Shown: positions 45,797-56,999 of the stretch, in pieces
How the letters are laid out: each line of letters begins with the position of its first letter
Numbering within the stretch: position 1 is the first letter of the stretch
Assembly: GCA_900491605.1 (NCBI GenBank)
Contig: UESW01004557.1
Coordinates: 186,001 to 250,000, forward strand
Source: Calamus simplicifolius
Taxonomy: Eukaryota > Streptophyta > Magnoliopsida > Arecales > Arecaceae
Direction: 5' to 3'
DNA: 64,000 bases
The notes under the pieces: generated by a model
The model's input: the letters and a program-made list of their open reading frames with translations, nothing else
Database searches by the model: none
Told to the model about the DNA's origin: nothing
Made by a program: the position numbers and the translations under genes

Positions 45797-48700
45797 ATGG
45801 CCAACCGGAGGAGAGAGCTCTGAAGCCCAAGATCAGGTCGCTTCCCAGAGGCCTGATCCGACTGGCGGTGTAGCGCCGCAACCACCGGTCGAAACCCCGT
45901 CGCCGCCTGCCATCCCGGTGACCCAAGACCAGTTCGCTACACTGGTCCAACAGGTCCAGGCCCTTACCCACCTGGTACAAGAGCGCCTTGTAGCTCCTCC
46001 TGCTTCGCATCCTCAGAAGGAGGCGGCGATTTCTTCTTCGCCGGCGACCTCCTCCTCTAATCCGCATGGATCAGCGGATCCCCCACATCGCCCCAGGGGG
46101 GACAAACCAGTCCCGCGAGCCGGTTATGATAGAGATCCTCTCAGATCTCGGCGAGCCCGCTCCCTCTCCCCGGCGACATCTCACCATGATTCCACGCCAT
46201 CCTTGCGATTCTCCCGCCCAGCTCCTCCTCTAACCGGTGAAGAGGAGATCCGCCGTCAGATCCAGGAGATGCGTCAGGAGCTGACGCCGCCAAGCAGACC
46301 CATCTGCCCCAGCCCAAGGCGGAGCAGGGCATCCCTTTCTCTAAGGGGATCATGGAGGAAGTGATTCCCTCCCATGTCAAACTACCAGCCGTCGAACCCT
46401 ATCACGGCTCCACTGATCCGGACGACCATCTCAGTAGCTTCCGGTCAATAATGATGTTCCACGGAGCATCTGATGCGGATCCTCTGCCAGCCTTCCCATC
46501 CACCCTCAGAGGATCCGCCCGAACCTGGTTCAACGCCTTGAAACCGGGTTCCATTGATTCATTCGACGAGCTGAGCCACCTTTTTATTGGCCAGTTCGTC
46601 AGCAGCCGCCGCCACCGACGAAGATCCGACTCCCTCTCCGAAGTCAAGCAGAGAGAGGGGGAGTCCTTGAGGAATTACCTTGGCCGTTTCAACAAGGCCA
46701 TGTTAGAGGTGGACCACCTTAATCATGAGGTGGCTATGTCCGCCCTGGCGGGGGGAGTTTCGAAGGAGAGCGACTTCTACCTGGCGATGGAGGTCAGCTA
46801 CCCCCCATGTCTCTCTGATATGATGGCCCTTGCGGACAAATATGCTAGGGTCGAGGAATCGCGGAGAATTGCCCGCGCTGAGCAGCAAAGAAGCAAGAGC
46901 CCAAAGTCCCCGACAGGCACCGTCCCGCCCGGCGGCCAAGTCCGCCTCGCCGCCAAGAGTCCCTCCGCTGCCGCCAAGGAATCGCTCCCGGAGTCCTCCC
47001 AGGCGATTCGATCGCTATACTCCGCTGACTGTGCCCCGGGCGCAAATCCTCATGGAGATAGAGCGCCAACTTCCCCGGCCAGTACCTCTCCGAGGGAACC
47101 CGACCCGAAGAGATCCCGCCAAGTACTGCCGCTACCATAGGGAGCACGGTCATGACACTGAAGAATGCTGGCAGCTGAAGAATGAAATAGAGAGGCTGAT
47201 TCGGCGGGGACGACTAGATCAGTTTAGGAGGGCACCCGAGCCGCAACAACAAGGAGGTGACCGCCAGCCCGAGCTCCCACAACTTCCTCCTCCACCCAAT
47301 CCGCCCGTGATCGGTCGTATTAATATGATTGAAGAGGCCGGCGGATCGAGCCCCGGAGGCGGCAGAGATGGATCAGTGCCAAAGAAGGCACGGATAGGCG
47401 AACTCTCCTTCTCCGACGACGATCTCCTGGGAGTACAACTCCCCCACGATGACGCACTTGTTGTATCCCTTAATTTGAACAATTATGATGTAAGCCGAAT
47501 CCTCGTTGATAGTGGAAGCTCGGTAAACGTTTTGTACCTCGGTGTGTTTGCCAGGATGAAATTGCTCATGGAAAACCTTCGAGCCGTGGATTCCACCTTG
47601 ATGGGATTCACCGGCGACGTCATTGTCCCGGAAGGAATCGTCACCCTGACGGTCCGCGCGGGAACCTGGCCCCTTGTGACTATTGTACAGACCGATTTCC
47701 TAGTGACCGACCTCAGATCCCCATATAACGCCATATTCGGCAGGCCTGGTTTAATGTCTCTCAAGGCAGTGTCTCCATCCCGCATCTGTCTATGAAGTTC
47801 CCCACCGAGCAAGGAGTTGGCGTGGTTCGGGGAAGTCAAGCCATGGCTCGGCAATGTTTCGTTACGAGCCTTCAGTCTAGGATGCCCGAAGTTGACGGGT
47901 TAGACGCTCGTGAAGACTTCGCCGAACAGCGGGGAGAACCGGCAGAGGAATTGGAGGAAGTACCATTGGACGAAGCTCAGCCCGACCGAACCACAAGGAT
48001 CGGGTCGCTACTCAAAGGAGAGTCTCGGCACAGGTTGATCAGGTTCCTCCAAGCAATGCCGACATCTTCGCCTGGACCGCCTCCGACATGCCAGGAATCA
48101 ACCCCGAGGTCCTCGTCCACCATCTCAATGTGGACGAGAGGCACAGGCCTGTTAAGCAGAAGAAGAGAAGCTTCGCCCCAGAGCGGCAAAAAGCCATTGA
48201 AGAAGAGGTCGACAAACTCATAAAGGCCAACTTCGTCCGAGAGGTAAATTACCCGAACTGGCTGTCAAATGTCGTCATGGTGAAAAAGTCGAACGGCAAA
48301 TGGAGGATCTGCATCGACTTCACCGACCTCAACAAAGCCTGCCCGAAGGACAGCTTCCCCCTCCCTCGGATCGATCAGCTCGTGGACGCCACCTCAGGCC
48401 ACCAGATGCTGTCATTCATGGATGCCTATTCCGGCTACAATCAGATCCGAATGGCCCCTGAAGATGAAGAAAAGACCGCCTTCATAACCGATCGAGGTAC
48501 CTACTGTTACCGTGTTATGCCTTTTGGTCTTAAGAATGCAGGGGCGACCTACCAGCGGCTGGTCAACAAGGTGTTCAAGGAGCAAATCGGCCGGAACATG
48601 GAGGTGTACGTGGACGACATGCTGGTTAAAAGCAAGGAGGCGTCACAGCATGTCGAGGACCTCTCGGAGAGCTTTGCAACGTTGCGCAAATATGGGATGA

Positions 48701-51160
48701 AACTCAACCCGACCAAGTGCGCCTTCGGCGTCAACTCGGGGAAGTTCCTCGGCTTCATGGTCTCCCAGCGAGGTATCGAAGCTAACCCCCAGAAGATTCA
48801 AGCTCTCCAACAAATGGCGCCCCCAGCATCTGTAAAGAGGTCCAGCGCCTAACCGGGAGGATAGCGGCCCTTAACCGCTTTGTGGCGCGGTCGGCCGAGA
48901 GATGCCTCCCCTTCTTCAAAACTCTCCGATCGGCCAAAAACTTCCAGTGGACTCCCGAATGCCAGAAGTCATTTCAAGATCTCAAGAAGTACCTCGGCTC
49001 GCCTCCGCTTCTCAGTAGTCCAGCCCCAGGAGAGACCCTATTTTTGTACCTGGCTGTTTCGGAGAGCGCGGTTTGTTCGGTGCTAGTCAAAGAAGAAGGC
49101 AAGATCCAGAAGCCGATCTACTATGTGAGCAGGCTGCTCCGCGATGCGGAGACGAGGTACAGCAGGATTGAAAAGATGGTGTTGGCCTTGATCACCTCAG
49201 TTCGAAAGCTACGGCCGTATTTCCAAGCACATTCCGTAACGGTCCTGACTGACCAACCCATCAAGGCGGTGGTCCACCGTCCCGAAACATCGGGAGAATG
49301 ACCAAATGGGCCGTCGAGCTAAGCGAGCATGACATACATTTTCAGCCTCGCCCAGCCATCAAAGCCCAAGTACTGGCCGACTTCCTCCTCGAGTGTACCA
49401 TCCCGGAGGACGGTTCTACCCCAGACTCTCTTGAAGAGCCAAAGTCTGGAGCCCGGTGGCTCCTCCACGTCGACGGGTCGTCCAATGCCCATCACTCCGG
49501 CGCGGGTCTAGTTCTCACTAGTCCTGAGGGGATGACCTTCGAGTATGGCGTCCGATTCTCCTTCCCGGCTTCCAACAACGAAGCCGAGTACGAAGCTCTG
49601 TTAGCGGTCTCCGGATCGCCCGCAATCTGAAGGTGGAAAAGCTCAACGCCTTCACCGACTCTCAGCTGGTAGCCGGCCATGTTCGGGGAGAGTTGAAGCT
49701 CGGGAACCAAATATGATTCGATATCTCCAGGAGGTGCGTAACTTGCTTCCCCATTTTTCCGAATTTGAAATTATTCAGATTCCCAGATCCGAGAACGCCC
49801 GTGCCGACCTACTCTCCCGACTGGCAACCACGGAGACAATGGATGCCGAGCAAAAATTCCACCTGGAGACTCTGGAAAAGCCGAGCATCACGGAAGCCGA
49901 CCGCGTGATGCAAGTTGAGGCCGAACCATCCTGGTTCGACCCTATCCTCAAATATCTCAAAGAAGGGTCGCTTCCGTCCGACCGAAGAGAGGCTAGGAAG
50001 CTGAAGCTGCAGGCCATCCACTACGTGTTGATTGACAACCAACTGTACAAGCGGTCATTTTCCATGCCGCTGCTTAGGTGCCTTCGCCCATCAGAAGCGG
50101 ACTACGCTCTGCGCGAGGTACATGAAGGGATTTGCGGCAACCATTTGGGAAGCCGGTCCCTCTGCCATAAAGTGCTGCGACAAGGCTATTACTGGCCGAC
50201 CATGCAGAAAGACGGACGATCTGGTCCGCGCCTGCGACCCCTGCCAAAGACATTCAAACATCCAAAGACTCCCTTCCGCCGAGCTAGTTTCTATATCCTC
50301 CGCTTGGCCCTTTGCCAAATGGGGGATGGACATCCTCGGCCCATTCCCGCTTGCAACAGGACAGCGGAAATTCTTGTTTGTCGCCATCGACTACTTCACC
50401 AAATGGGTCGAAGCGGAAGCGGTCGCACAAATTACCGAGGCACGGGCCCGAGACTTTGTGTGGAGGTCCATCATCTGCCGATTCGGCCTCCCCCACACTA
50501 TAATCACCGATAACGGCAAGCAGTTCGATAACTCCAAATTTCGCCAGTTCTGCGAGGAGCACGGGATTCGTCATCACCTCACTTCGGTCGGGCACCCACA
50601 AGCCAACGGGGCGGCCGAGGTGACCAACAGAACCCTCCTCCAGGGAATTAAAGCTCGCCTCTCCAGAGCCCAAGGCAGGTGGGCAGATGAGCTACACCAT
50701 GTCTTATGGGCCTACCGCACAACCCCAAGAATCCCGACAGCGAGACCCCATTCCGAATGGCTTTCGGTACAGAGGCCGTTATCCCTGTGGAAGTCGGCCT
50801 CCCATCATTGCGGGTGGAGAGCTACTCGGAGGGGCTAGCAACGAACAACTCCGCACCAACCTCGACCTGATAGAGGAAATCAGAGAGAAGGCCCGGATCA
50901 GAACGGCTGCCTATCAACAAAGGGTGGCCCGTACCATGCCTCCAGGGTCAAAGGGAAAAGCCTTCCTGCCTGGCGACCTTGTCCTCCGAAAGGCTTCTGT
51001 TTCCAAACCGCTGGAGCAAGGAAAGCTGGCGCCAAACTGGGAGGGCCCGTACCAGGTAGCGGAGATTATTGGACCAGGAACCTACAAGCTGCAGGATCTG
51101 GATGGGAAGTCCATTCCCCGGACTTGGAACGCGGACAACCTTCGTAAATATTATCAATAG
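45797..51160 (+). pseudogene. Element A gag-pol, Tat type, broken by single-base losses
   Basis: Domain order on one continuous ancestral frame: gag capsid domain about 46380-46770 (ARTWFNALKPGSIDSFDELS); zinc knuckle near 47120-47165 (CRYHREHGHDTEEC); protease near 47500 (ILVDSGSSVN); reverse transcriptase about 48210-48760 with YVDDM at 48606; first RNase H about 48900-49300; second, archaeal-type RNase H about 49460-49690 (LLHVDGSSNAHHSGAGLVL, NNEAEYEALL); integrase zinc finger near 50110-50250; integrase core with D (MDILG, 50325), D (DNGKQFDN, 50510) and E (AAEVTNRT, 50614); C-terminus to NADNLRKYYQ. Compared with B, single bases are missing near 47768, 48050, 48833, 49295, 49608 and 50740. 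Gag forms the particle; pol cuts, copies and integrates. Confidence 0.92.
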
Positions 51161-51326
51161 GGTATGTCCTCTCTGAATTCATCTTCACATGCCTCACCAC
51201 ATTCCTGCTTATCTGTTTCCTCAAAACCTGTCGCGTGAATCATTATGCACTATTGCTATAAATTGCAAGAAGAAACAGATACTGCTTACCAATCCTCGGC
51301 ACAACCGAGCTGTCTGTTTGAACAGG

Positions 51327-52215
51327 AATCTCCGAACCTTGGCAGGGCCAAGTAAAATATTCTCCGAACCTCGGCTGGGCCGAGCAACAAATCTCCGAAC
51401 CTTGGCAGGGCCAAGTAAAATATTCTCCGAACCTCGGCTGGGCCGAGCAACAAATCTCCGAACCTTGGCAGGGCCAAGTAAAATATTCTCCAAACCTCGG
51501 CTGGGCCGAGCAACAAATCTCCGAACCTTGGCAGGGCCAAGTAAAATATTCTCCGAACCTCGGCTGGGCCGAGCAACAATCTCCGAACCTTGGCAGGGCC
51601 AAGTAAAATATTCTCCGAACCTCGGCTGGGCCGAGCAACAAATCTCCGAACCTTGGCAGGGCCAAGTAAAATATTCTCCGAACCTCGGCTGGGCCGAGCA
51701 ACAAATCTCCGAACCTTGGCAGGGCCAAGTAAAATATTCTCCGAACCTCGGCTGGGCCGAGCAACAAATCTCCGAACCTTGGCAGGGCCAAGTAAAATAT
51801 TCTCCGAACCTCGGCTGGGCCGAGCAACAAATCTCCGAACCTTGGCAGGGCCAAGTAAAATATTCTCCGAACCTCGGCTGGGCCGAGCAACAAATCTCCG
51901 AACCTTGGCAGGGCCAAGTAAAATATTCTCCGAACCTCGGCTGGGCCGAGCAACAAATCTCCGAACCTTGGCAGGGCCAAGTAAAATATTCTCCGAACCT
52001 CGGCTGGGCCGAGCAACAAATCTCCGAACCTTGGCAGGGCCAAGTAAAATATTCTCCGAACCTCGGCAGGGCCGAGCAACAAATCTCGAACCTTGGCAGG
52101 GCCAAGTAAAATATTCTCCGAACCTCGGCAGGGCCGAGCAACAAATCTCCGAACCTTGGCAGGGCCAAGTAAAATATTCTCCGAACCTCGGCAGGGCCGA
52201 GCAACGAATCCTCCT
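51327..52215. repeat. Hairpin array 3 in element A, unit 63 bp, about 14 copies
   Basis: Reverse complement of the array at 43492-44328, starting about 170 bp after the pol stop. Most copies carry CTCGGCTGGGCCGAG and CTTGGCAGGGCCAAG on this strand. Variants (CTCGGCAGGGCCGAG) are in the three last copies, at the end next to the cassette, as in B. Confidence 0.97.
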
Positions 52216-52641
52216 GGCTATGGCAAGGCCAGGTAAAAATCATTCGGGCTAAAATCCGGAAAAACCGAAGTACACAGGCCCCGACTAAAGCCGGGCAGCC
52301 TCCAAATAGTCCCCGAAGGACTTCGTCCGGTTTGAAAACGAGCGCGTTAAACAAAAACCGTCGACGCACGAAAAGAAGCCACCATTGGCAAACCCCTTTT
52401 TGAGGCCATTGAGCCCCGCATAATCGGCCCAGAGGCCCCAAGCAGAGCTAGGAGATCCCCCTCTCCGCTACTGAAAACCTTTTTGGGTGACGCCCCTATA
52501 ACCCGTCGTTCAAAGCGCCTACATCAACGCACAAAAATGATGGGGGCACGCCAACACCCTAATTCATCACATGGGTCAAGGCCATAAACTCTTGAAGAAA
52601 AGGACTTCAAAAACAGATCCATCTTTCATTTATAAAGAGGA

Positions 52642-52986
52642 TTACAAAGATGCAGTAAAAAAAAACAAGAAGAGAGGCCCTAAATCAGAATCCGAGTCAC
52701 TCCCGGAGGCTAGCAGCTCCTCCAGGCGCTCCGTCAAGTCAGCCACTTGCTGACGAAGGGACGCAATCTCCTCCCTCTGCCGGTCCATCAACCGGCGTGA
52801 GGCCTCCGCCTCCCTGACCGACACGTCCAGGTACTCTTCGGCGATCCTCGCGAGCTGCTGATTACTCGCAAAGGCCGACGCTAGGCCCTCTCCGTCAACA
52901 GTAATGGAGGTATGCCTCCCCTCCGAATGCGGCAGGCTGTCGAGCGAGGAACGCGACCCGACTGATGATCGCCCTGGGGAGGCCAT
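52642..52986 (-). CDS. Small antisense coiled-coil gene of element A, intact, 114 residues
   Basis: ATG at 52986 and TAA at 52642. N-terminal third Ser/Arg-rich (MASPGRSSVGSRSSLDSLPH); middle helical (NQQLARIAEEYLDVSVREAE), then a leucine-spaced coiled coil (EIASLRQQVADLTERLEELL) with a Ser/Asp patch (SGSDSDSDLG) and a hydrophobic end. No signal peptide. The TATA box is 50 bp upstream and a plant-like 3' end (TTATAAATGAAAG on the coding strand) follows. It reads opposite to the element. I know no family for it. A coiled coil in both antisense products allows the guess that they bind each other, which is inference only. The B copy is frameshifted. Confidence 0.65.
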   Translation of the reverse strand: MASPGRSSVGSRSSLDSLPHSEGRHTSITVDGEGLASAFASNQQLARIAEEYLDVSVREAEASRRLMDRQREEIASLRQQVADLTERLEELLASGSDSDSDLGPLFLFFFTASL

Positions 52987-53034
52987 TTTTCGAACTTAAA
53001 CCGAGGGATGGCCAAAACCGATGCCCCTCGGTCG

Positions 53035-53042
53035 TATTTATA
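53035..53042 (-). promoter_or_regulatory. TATA box for the small antisense gene of element A
   Basis: TATAAATA on the minus strand, 50 bp upstream of the ATG at 52986, at the same spacing as in element B. Confidence 0.6.
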
Positions 53043-53446
53043 CTCGTCAGGCAGGTATCTCTATCGGTCGCGCCGTAACCACCGACCCATAAGAACTTAC
53101 CACGCATCGCCGTTTCAACGTTTGCGAAATCCGAAGTATCGCACCCCATCCCGAGCGAGATCGGTAAGCGCGAGCAGGTTGTTCGGGAATTCCCCAAGCA
53201 AACATTTTCCGATCTGTCGCCCCCGCAATAAATGCATTCGGCGCTTCCCCGAGCCTCTTAATGTTGGCCTCTTTTTTGGGAAACGCAGAAGTCCGGCAAT
53301 CGGCCAATAACCTGTCCCCTCGGGAGGAGTGGCGTCACCAATAAAAGCGTGACAATATACCGCCCGTTCCGCTCTGGCGCCCCTTATCAAGCGCCACGTG
53401 GACCTAACGCTGTGGCCCACAATGACAACTGAGGTGCTCTCTTGAG

Positions 53447-53830
53447 CCCGGATCTCCGAACCTCGGCTGGGCCGAGTGACTGAATCTCCGAACCTTGGCA
53501 GGGCCAAGTCAATTATCTCCGAACCTTGGCAGGGCCAAGTCGAATGTCTCCGAACCTCGGCTGGGCCGAGTGACTGAATCTCCGAACCTTGGCAGGGCCA
53601 AGTCAATTATCTCCGAACCTTGGCAGGGCCAAGTCAAATGTCTCCGAACCTCGGCTGGGCCGAGTGATTGAATCTCCGAACCTTGGCAGGGCCAAGTCAA
53701 TTATCTCCGAACCGTGGCAGGGCCAAGTCAATTGTCTCCGAACCTCGGCTGGGCCGAGTGACTGAATCTTCGAACCTTGGCAGGGCCAAGTCAAATATCT
53801 CCGAAACTCGGCTGGCCCGAGCGACAGGTT
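53447..53830. repeat. Hairpin array 2 in element A
   Basis: Reverse-complement counterpart of 41995-42260 with more copies (about 12 dyads). Same two dyads as array 3 but spacers TCAATTATCT, GACTGAATCT and TCAAATGTCT. Confidence 0.9.
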
Positions 53831-54117
53831 CCCTGAACCATGATGGGAAGGGGTACAAATTCCCTGAACTTCAGCCAAGGCCGACCCACGATAAATCGGG
53901 CTCCGCAAAAGCGAAGCACAAAAATACCAGGCTTCTGACCAGAGCAAGGAGCATGTTTCGCCGAATGATCTCTGAACCATCGCGCGAACCTCGATTAGTT
54001 CGGACGCATGAGATCCTCATCTAGGGACGAGCGGGATGCCTTTGTACCCCATAAAACGACAACAACTACAAGTTCGGCACAAGAAAAGATAGAGATCAAG
54101 AAATAGAGCATAACTCT

Positions 54118-54878
54118 CTTTATTGCCGATCAAGATCAGTTACAAATGCCTCACAGGCGTTACAAGAGTATTGAAATGCATAAAATAAAGGCAAATATAA
54201 AACTCGGGCAACTGCTCCAAAGCAGACCTGACCAATCTGTGATGTTTCGGCATCCGGATCGACAAATCAGGCAAACCACGAAACGGTCAGCCCGCCTGGA
54301 CGGTCGATAAAGCTGACCCTCCACGGCTCCCGCCGAATGAAGAGATTCGGAAGGCAGCACGGCCCGTGGATGCTGATTCTGAGGATTCGGGCAAACCAGC
54401 CCACTCCCCTAGGAGGGGGTGCTGGATCGCAGGTCGCTGCCCGACCGAGAGGCCCGGGGACCATCAGACCCCGGTTGCTCCCATTTTCTCTGACCCGTGG
54501 CAAGGATTCCCCTCAGAGAAGGGATGGGAATCCAGGCCAGCGAAGAGGAGAGTGCTACGGGGGTGTCGATACACTTCCTACCGTAAGCCCCCCGTAACGG
54601 GCCACAAAGGTCACATGGGAAGAGTATATGTGCGCTCCCCGTGTGATCTCTGCGCCCCCCATGTGCGCTCTCCATGTGATCTCCGGGACTCATCACCTAA
54701 GGGCGAGCCATTCTTCAGCAGCTCCCCGGTCGCCCCAGCTGTTCGGCGGCAAGGAGCCTATGAGAGGAAAAATCGGTCCTCCCACTCGTAGCAGCAGAGA
54801 AACGAGCATAATGGAAGCTCTAATGGAAAAGACACTTTGGGGATAACCAAACATGACCCCTTTTCTCCCTTTTTTATA
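54118..54878 (-). other. Second antisense transcription unit of element A (TATA to AATAAA)
   Basis: TATAAAAAA on the minus strand at 54878-54870 and AATAAAG at 54124-54118. It matches the unit at 40912-41680 in element B. The 78-residue frame at 54503-54267 is kept in both. The product is undefined. Confidence 0.4.
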
Positions 54879-55309
54879 GGCAGAAAAGAACCGGGAACAA
54901 GCTATCAAAGCTGAAAGTCCCGAGATTCAAGCACTTGGCCCATGCCTCCACGTGGCCCCTCAGGATGAGCGCAGCGCCCCACTGCGCGCCAAGCCCACCG
55001 CCTTAGTTGTGACGTGTGCGGAGATCCCTTACTGATCCCGAATCATGGTCATTAAATGCAGGAAATCGTCCGCTGACGCTTCGAAAACTGGCGGGTTCAG
55101 AATATCGTCCTTCAAAAGTGATGTCCTCCAATGGTAAGCGATTGCGTGCGCGACGAAGTGATCCGCATGGAAAAAGAGCACCTTCTGGAAAGCTCTGATG
55201 CAGCTTTATGCCCACCACTACGCTGTATCATCAATTCTGATGAAATAAAAACCGAATCACCTGCGGAATAGCAGGACAATTGACGGAATAGCAGAAAGCG
55301 CGAAGGCTT

Positions 55310-55660
55310 TTCTGCCCGTCGGCCCCAGCCAACCTATTTCGTTTGTCGGCCCCAGCCGACCTACTTTGCCTGTCGACCCCAGCCGACCTATTCTGCCCGT
55401 CGGCCCCAGCCGACCTATTTCGTTTGTCGGCCCAAGCCGACCTACTTTGCCAGTCGGCCCCAGCTGACCTATTCTGCCCATCGGCCCCAGTCGATCTATT
55501 TCGTCTGTCGGCCTCAGCCGACCTATTTTGTCTGTCAGCACCAGCCGACCTACTTTGCCTGTCGGCCCCAGCCGACCTGTTTTGCCCATCGGCCCCAGCC
55601 GGCCTACTTTTCTTCGTCGGCCCAAGCCGACCTGGTTTGCCCATCGGCCTTAGCCGGTGC
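55310..55660. repeat. Hairpin array 1 in element A
   Basis: About 12 copies of the roughly 30-bp unit with GTCGGCCCCAGCCGAC, the reverse complement of the dyad in B. Fewer copies than in B (39967-40485). Confidence 0.93.
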
Positions 55661-55844
55661 GTTTCCTTCAATCTCGAGATAAGGATGACCTTAGAGCGTC
55701 AGTGAGCCATAGGTCGCTCACAATCGAGGCGGAAACAACAACAAGGTCACGCAAGGAAAACACTTAAGTGAAAACGGGGAATTCATTTATTAAGAAACGT
55801 CAGACTAATGTCTAAAAGACGGGATACAAGAACAGCTCCTAAGG

Positions 55845-55912
55845 ACCGGGAGCCGCAACAGCTTTGAAAAAGCCCTTAGTCACATCTGCGGAGGCGTGAC
55901 TAGTTTCGCCCT
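55845..55912 (-). pseudogene. Remnant of the large antisense gene in element A, at a deletion junction
   Basis: Only the last codons (ASADVTKGF region) remain. The sequence then jumps to what lies upstream of the TATA box in B (36622). The junction carries CGCCCT at 55907-55912; its reverse complement AGGGCG is present at both B breakpoints (36617-36622 and 39694-39699). So 3077 bp, including promoter and nearly all coding sequence, were deleted between 6-bp direct repeats. Confidence 0.88.
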
Positions 55913-56153
55913 GAAGAGGTGGGGCGTCTCATCCTAGGCGTCCGGAATCGCCTCGACAAACGTCCGATCGATCGGGTTTCGTAGCGTGGCGCAATCCCAA
56001 CCGTCGCTCGTGAAGGAGCCTTAGCCCCGAAGGCGGAATGGCCCTATCGCATTAATTAGGGCATCATTGCGCGAGCTGTCTAAACCAAGACGTCCCATCC
56101 AAGACGCGCCATTTGAACTTGTACTCCCTACGCCCGAACCTACGCTTCGAACT

Positions 56154-56170
56154 AGGGAGTGGAGGGCATG
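56154..56170 (+). other. Polypurine tract of element A
   Basis: AGGGAGTGGAGGGCATG immediately before the 3' LTR start at 56171. Confidence 0.85.
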
Positions 56171-56994
56171 TGTTGAGGGGTAAAATCGTCAATACATTAA
56201 TATCCGTGCGAGGTGGTTAAGGCTAATCTCCTCCCTTCGTCTCCTCCGGGCTTCCGTAGCTCGGCCCTTCCGGGCTTCCTTAGCTCGGCCCTTCCGGGCT
56301 TCCGTAGCTCGGCCCTTCCGGGCTTCCTTAGCTCGGCCTTCCGGGCTTCCTTAGCTCGGCCTTCCGGGCTTCCGTAGCCGGCCCTCCGGGCTTCCGTAGC
56401 CCGGCCCTCCGGGCTTCCGTAGCGGCCCCTCGGGCTTCCGTAGCCCGGCCCTTCCGGGCTTCCGTAGCCGGCCCCTCCGGGCTTCCGTAGCTCGGCCCCT
56501 CCGGGCTTCCGTAGCTCGGCCCCTCCGGGCTTCCGTAGCTCGGCTTCTGCGAGCGATCCACAACCTAACATCTACCTCCATGGAACCTGACGCGGGAGAG
56601 CCCGGGCCTACCAGAACCTTCCAGAAGATGCTCAAGACCCAGGTGACAGTCTATAAATACCATACTCACAGATTCCCTCAGGTACGCACTCTCTCCTTGG
56701 GCACAGGCACGCACCTCTTACACGCGCACCTCACTCCTCTCTCCAGCAGCTCGTCGGCGCTCCTGCCCTCTGGAGCTTCCGATTGGCCGCCCCCGGAGAG
56801 GTCTCCCGGAGAGATCCACCTCTCCACTGTCTGGTTGATCGCCGATTTCTTCTCCACTGACTTGAGCGTCGGAGGGTCTTCCGCGGAGGACCACCCCCAG
56901 CGTCCCTCCGCGTGTGGACTTTTTTTGCAGGTCCGCCCCCCTCTTCCTGGAGATCGACCGTGCCTGAGTCAGAGGACGGATTTCAGCGGCAACA
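56171..56994 (+). repeat. Element A 3' LTR
   Basis: Runs from TGTTGAGGGGTAAAATC to GCGGCAACA. Minisatellite about 56250-56545; TATA box 56652-56659. A deletion relative to the 5' LTR joins CCAGAA to CCTTCCAG. The right copy of CGAAG follows. Confidence 0.93.
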
Positions 56995-56999
56995 CGAAG

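Larger units (their letters stand above)
44514..56994 (+). mobile_element. Element A: 12.5-kb Tat-lineage Ty3/gypsy element inserted in element B
   Basis: 5' LTR 44514-45711, primer-binding site at 45715, gag-pol 45797-51160, antisense cassette 51327-55912, polypurine tract 56154-56170, 3' LTR 56171-56994, and a 5-bp target duplication CGAAG. The first LTR base pair is AG instead of TG. In the last 378 bp of the LTRs I count eight differences, all transitions. It is the same family as B, inserted in the opposite orientation. Lost parts: 3077 bp of the antisense gene region and 193 bp of the 3' LTR. Confidence 0.95.
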
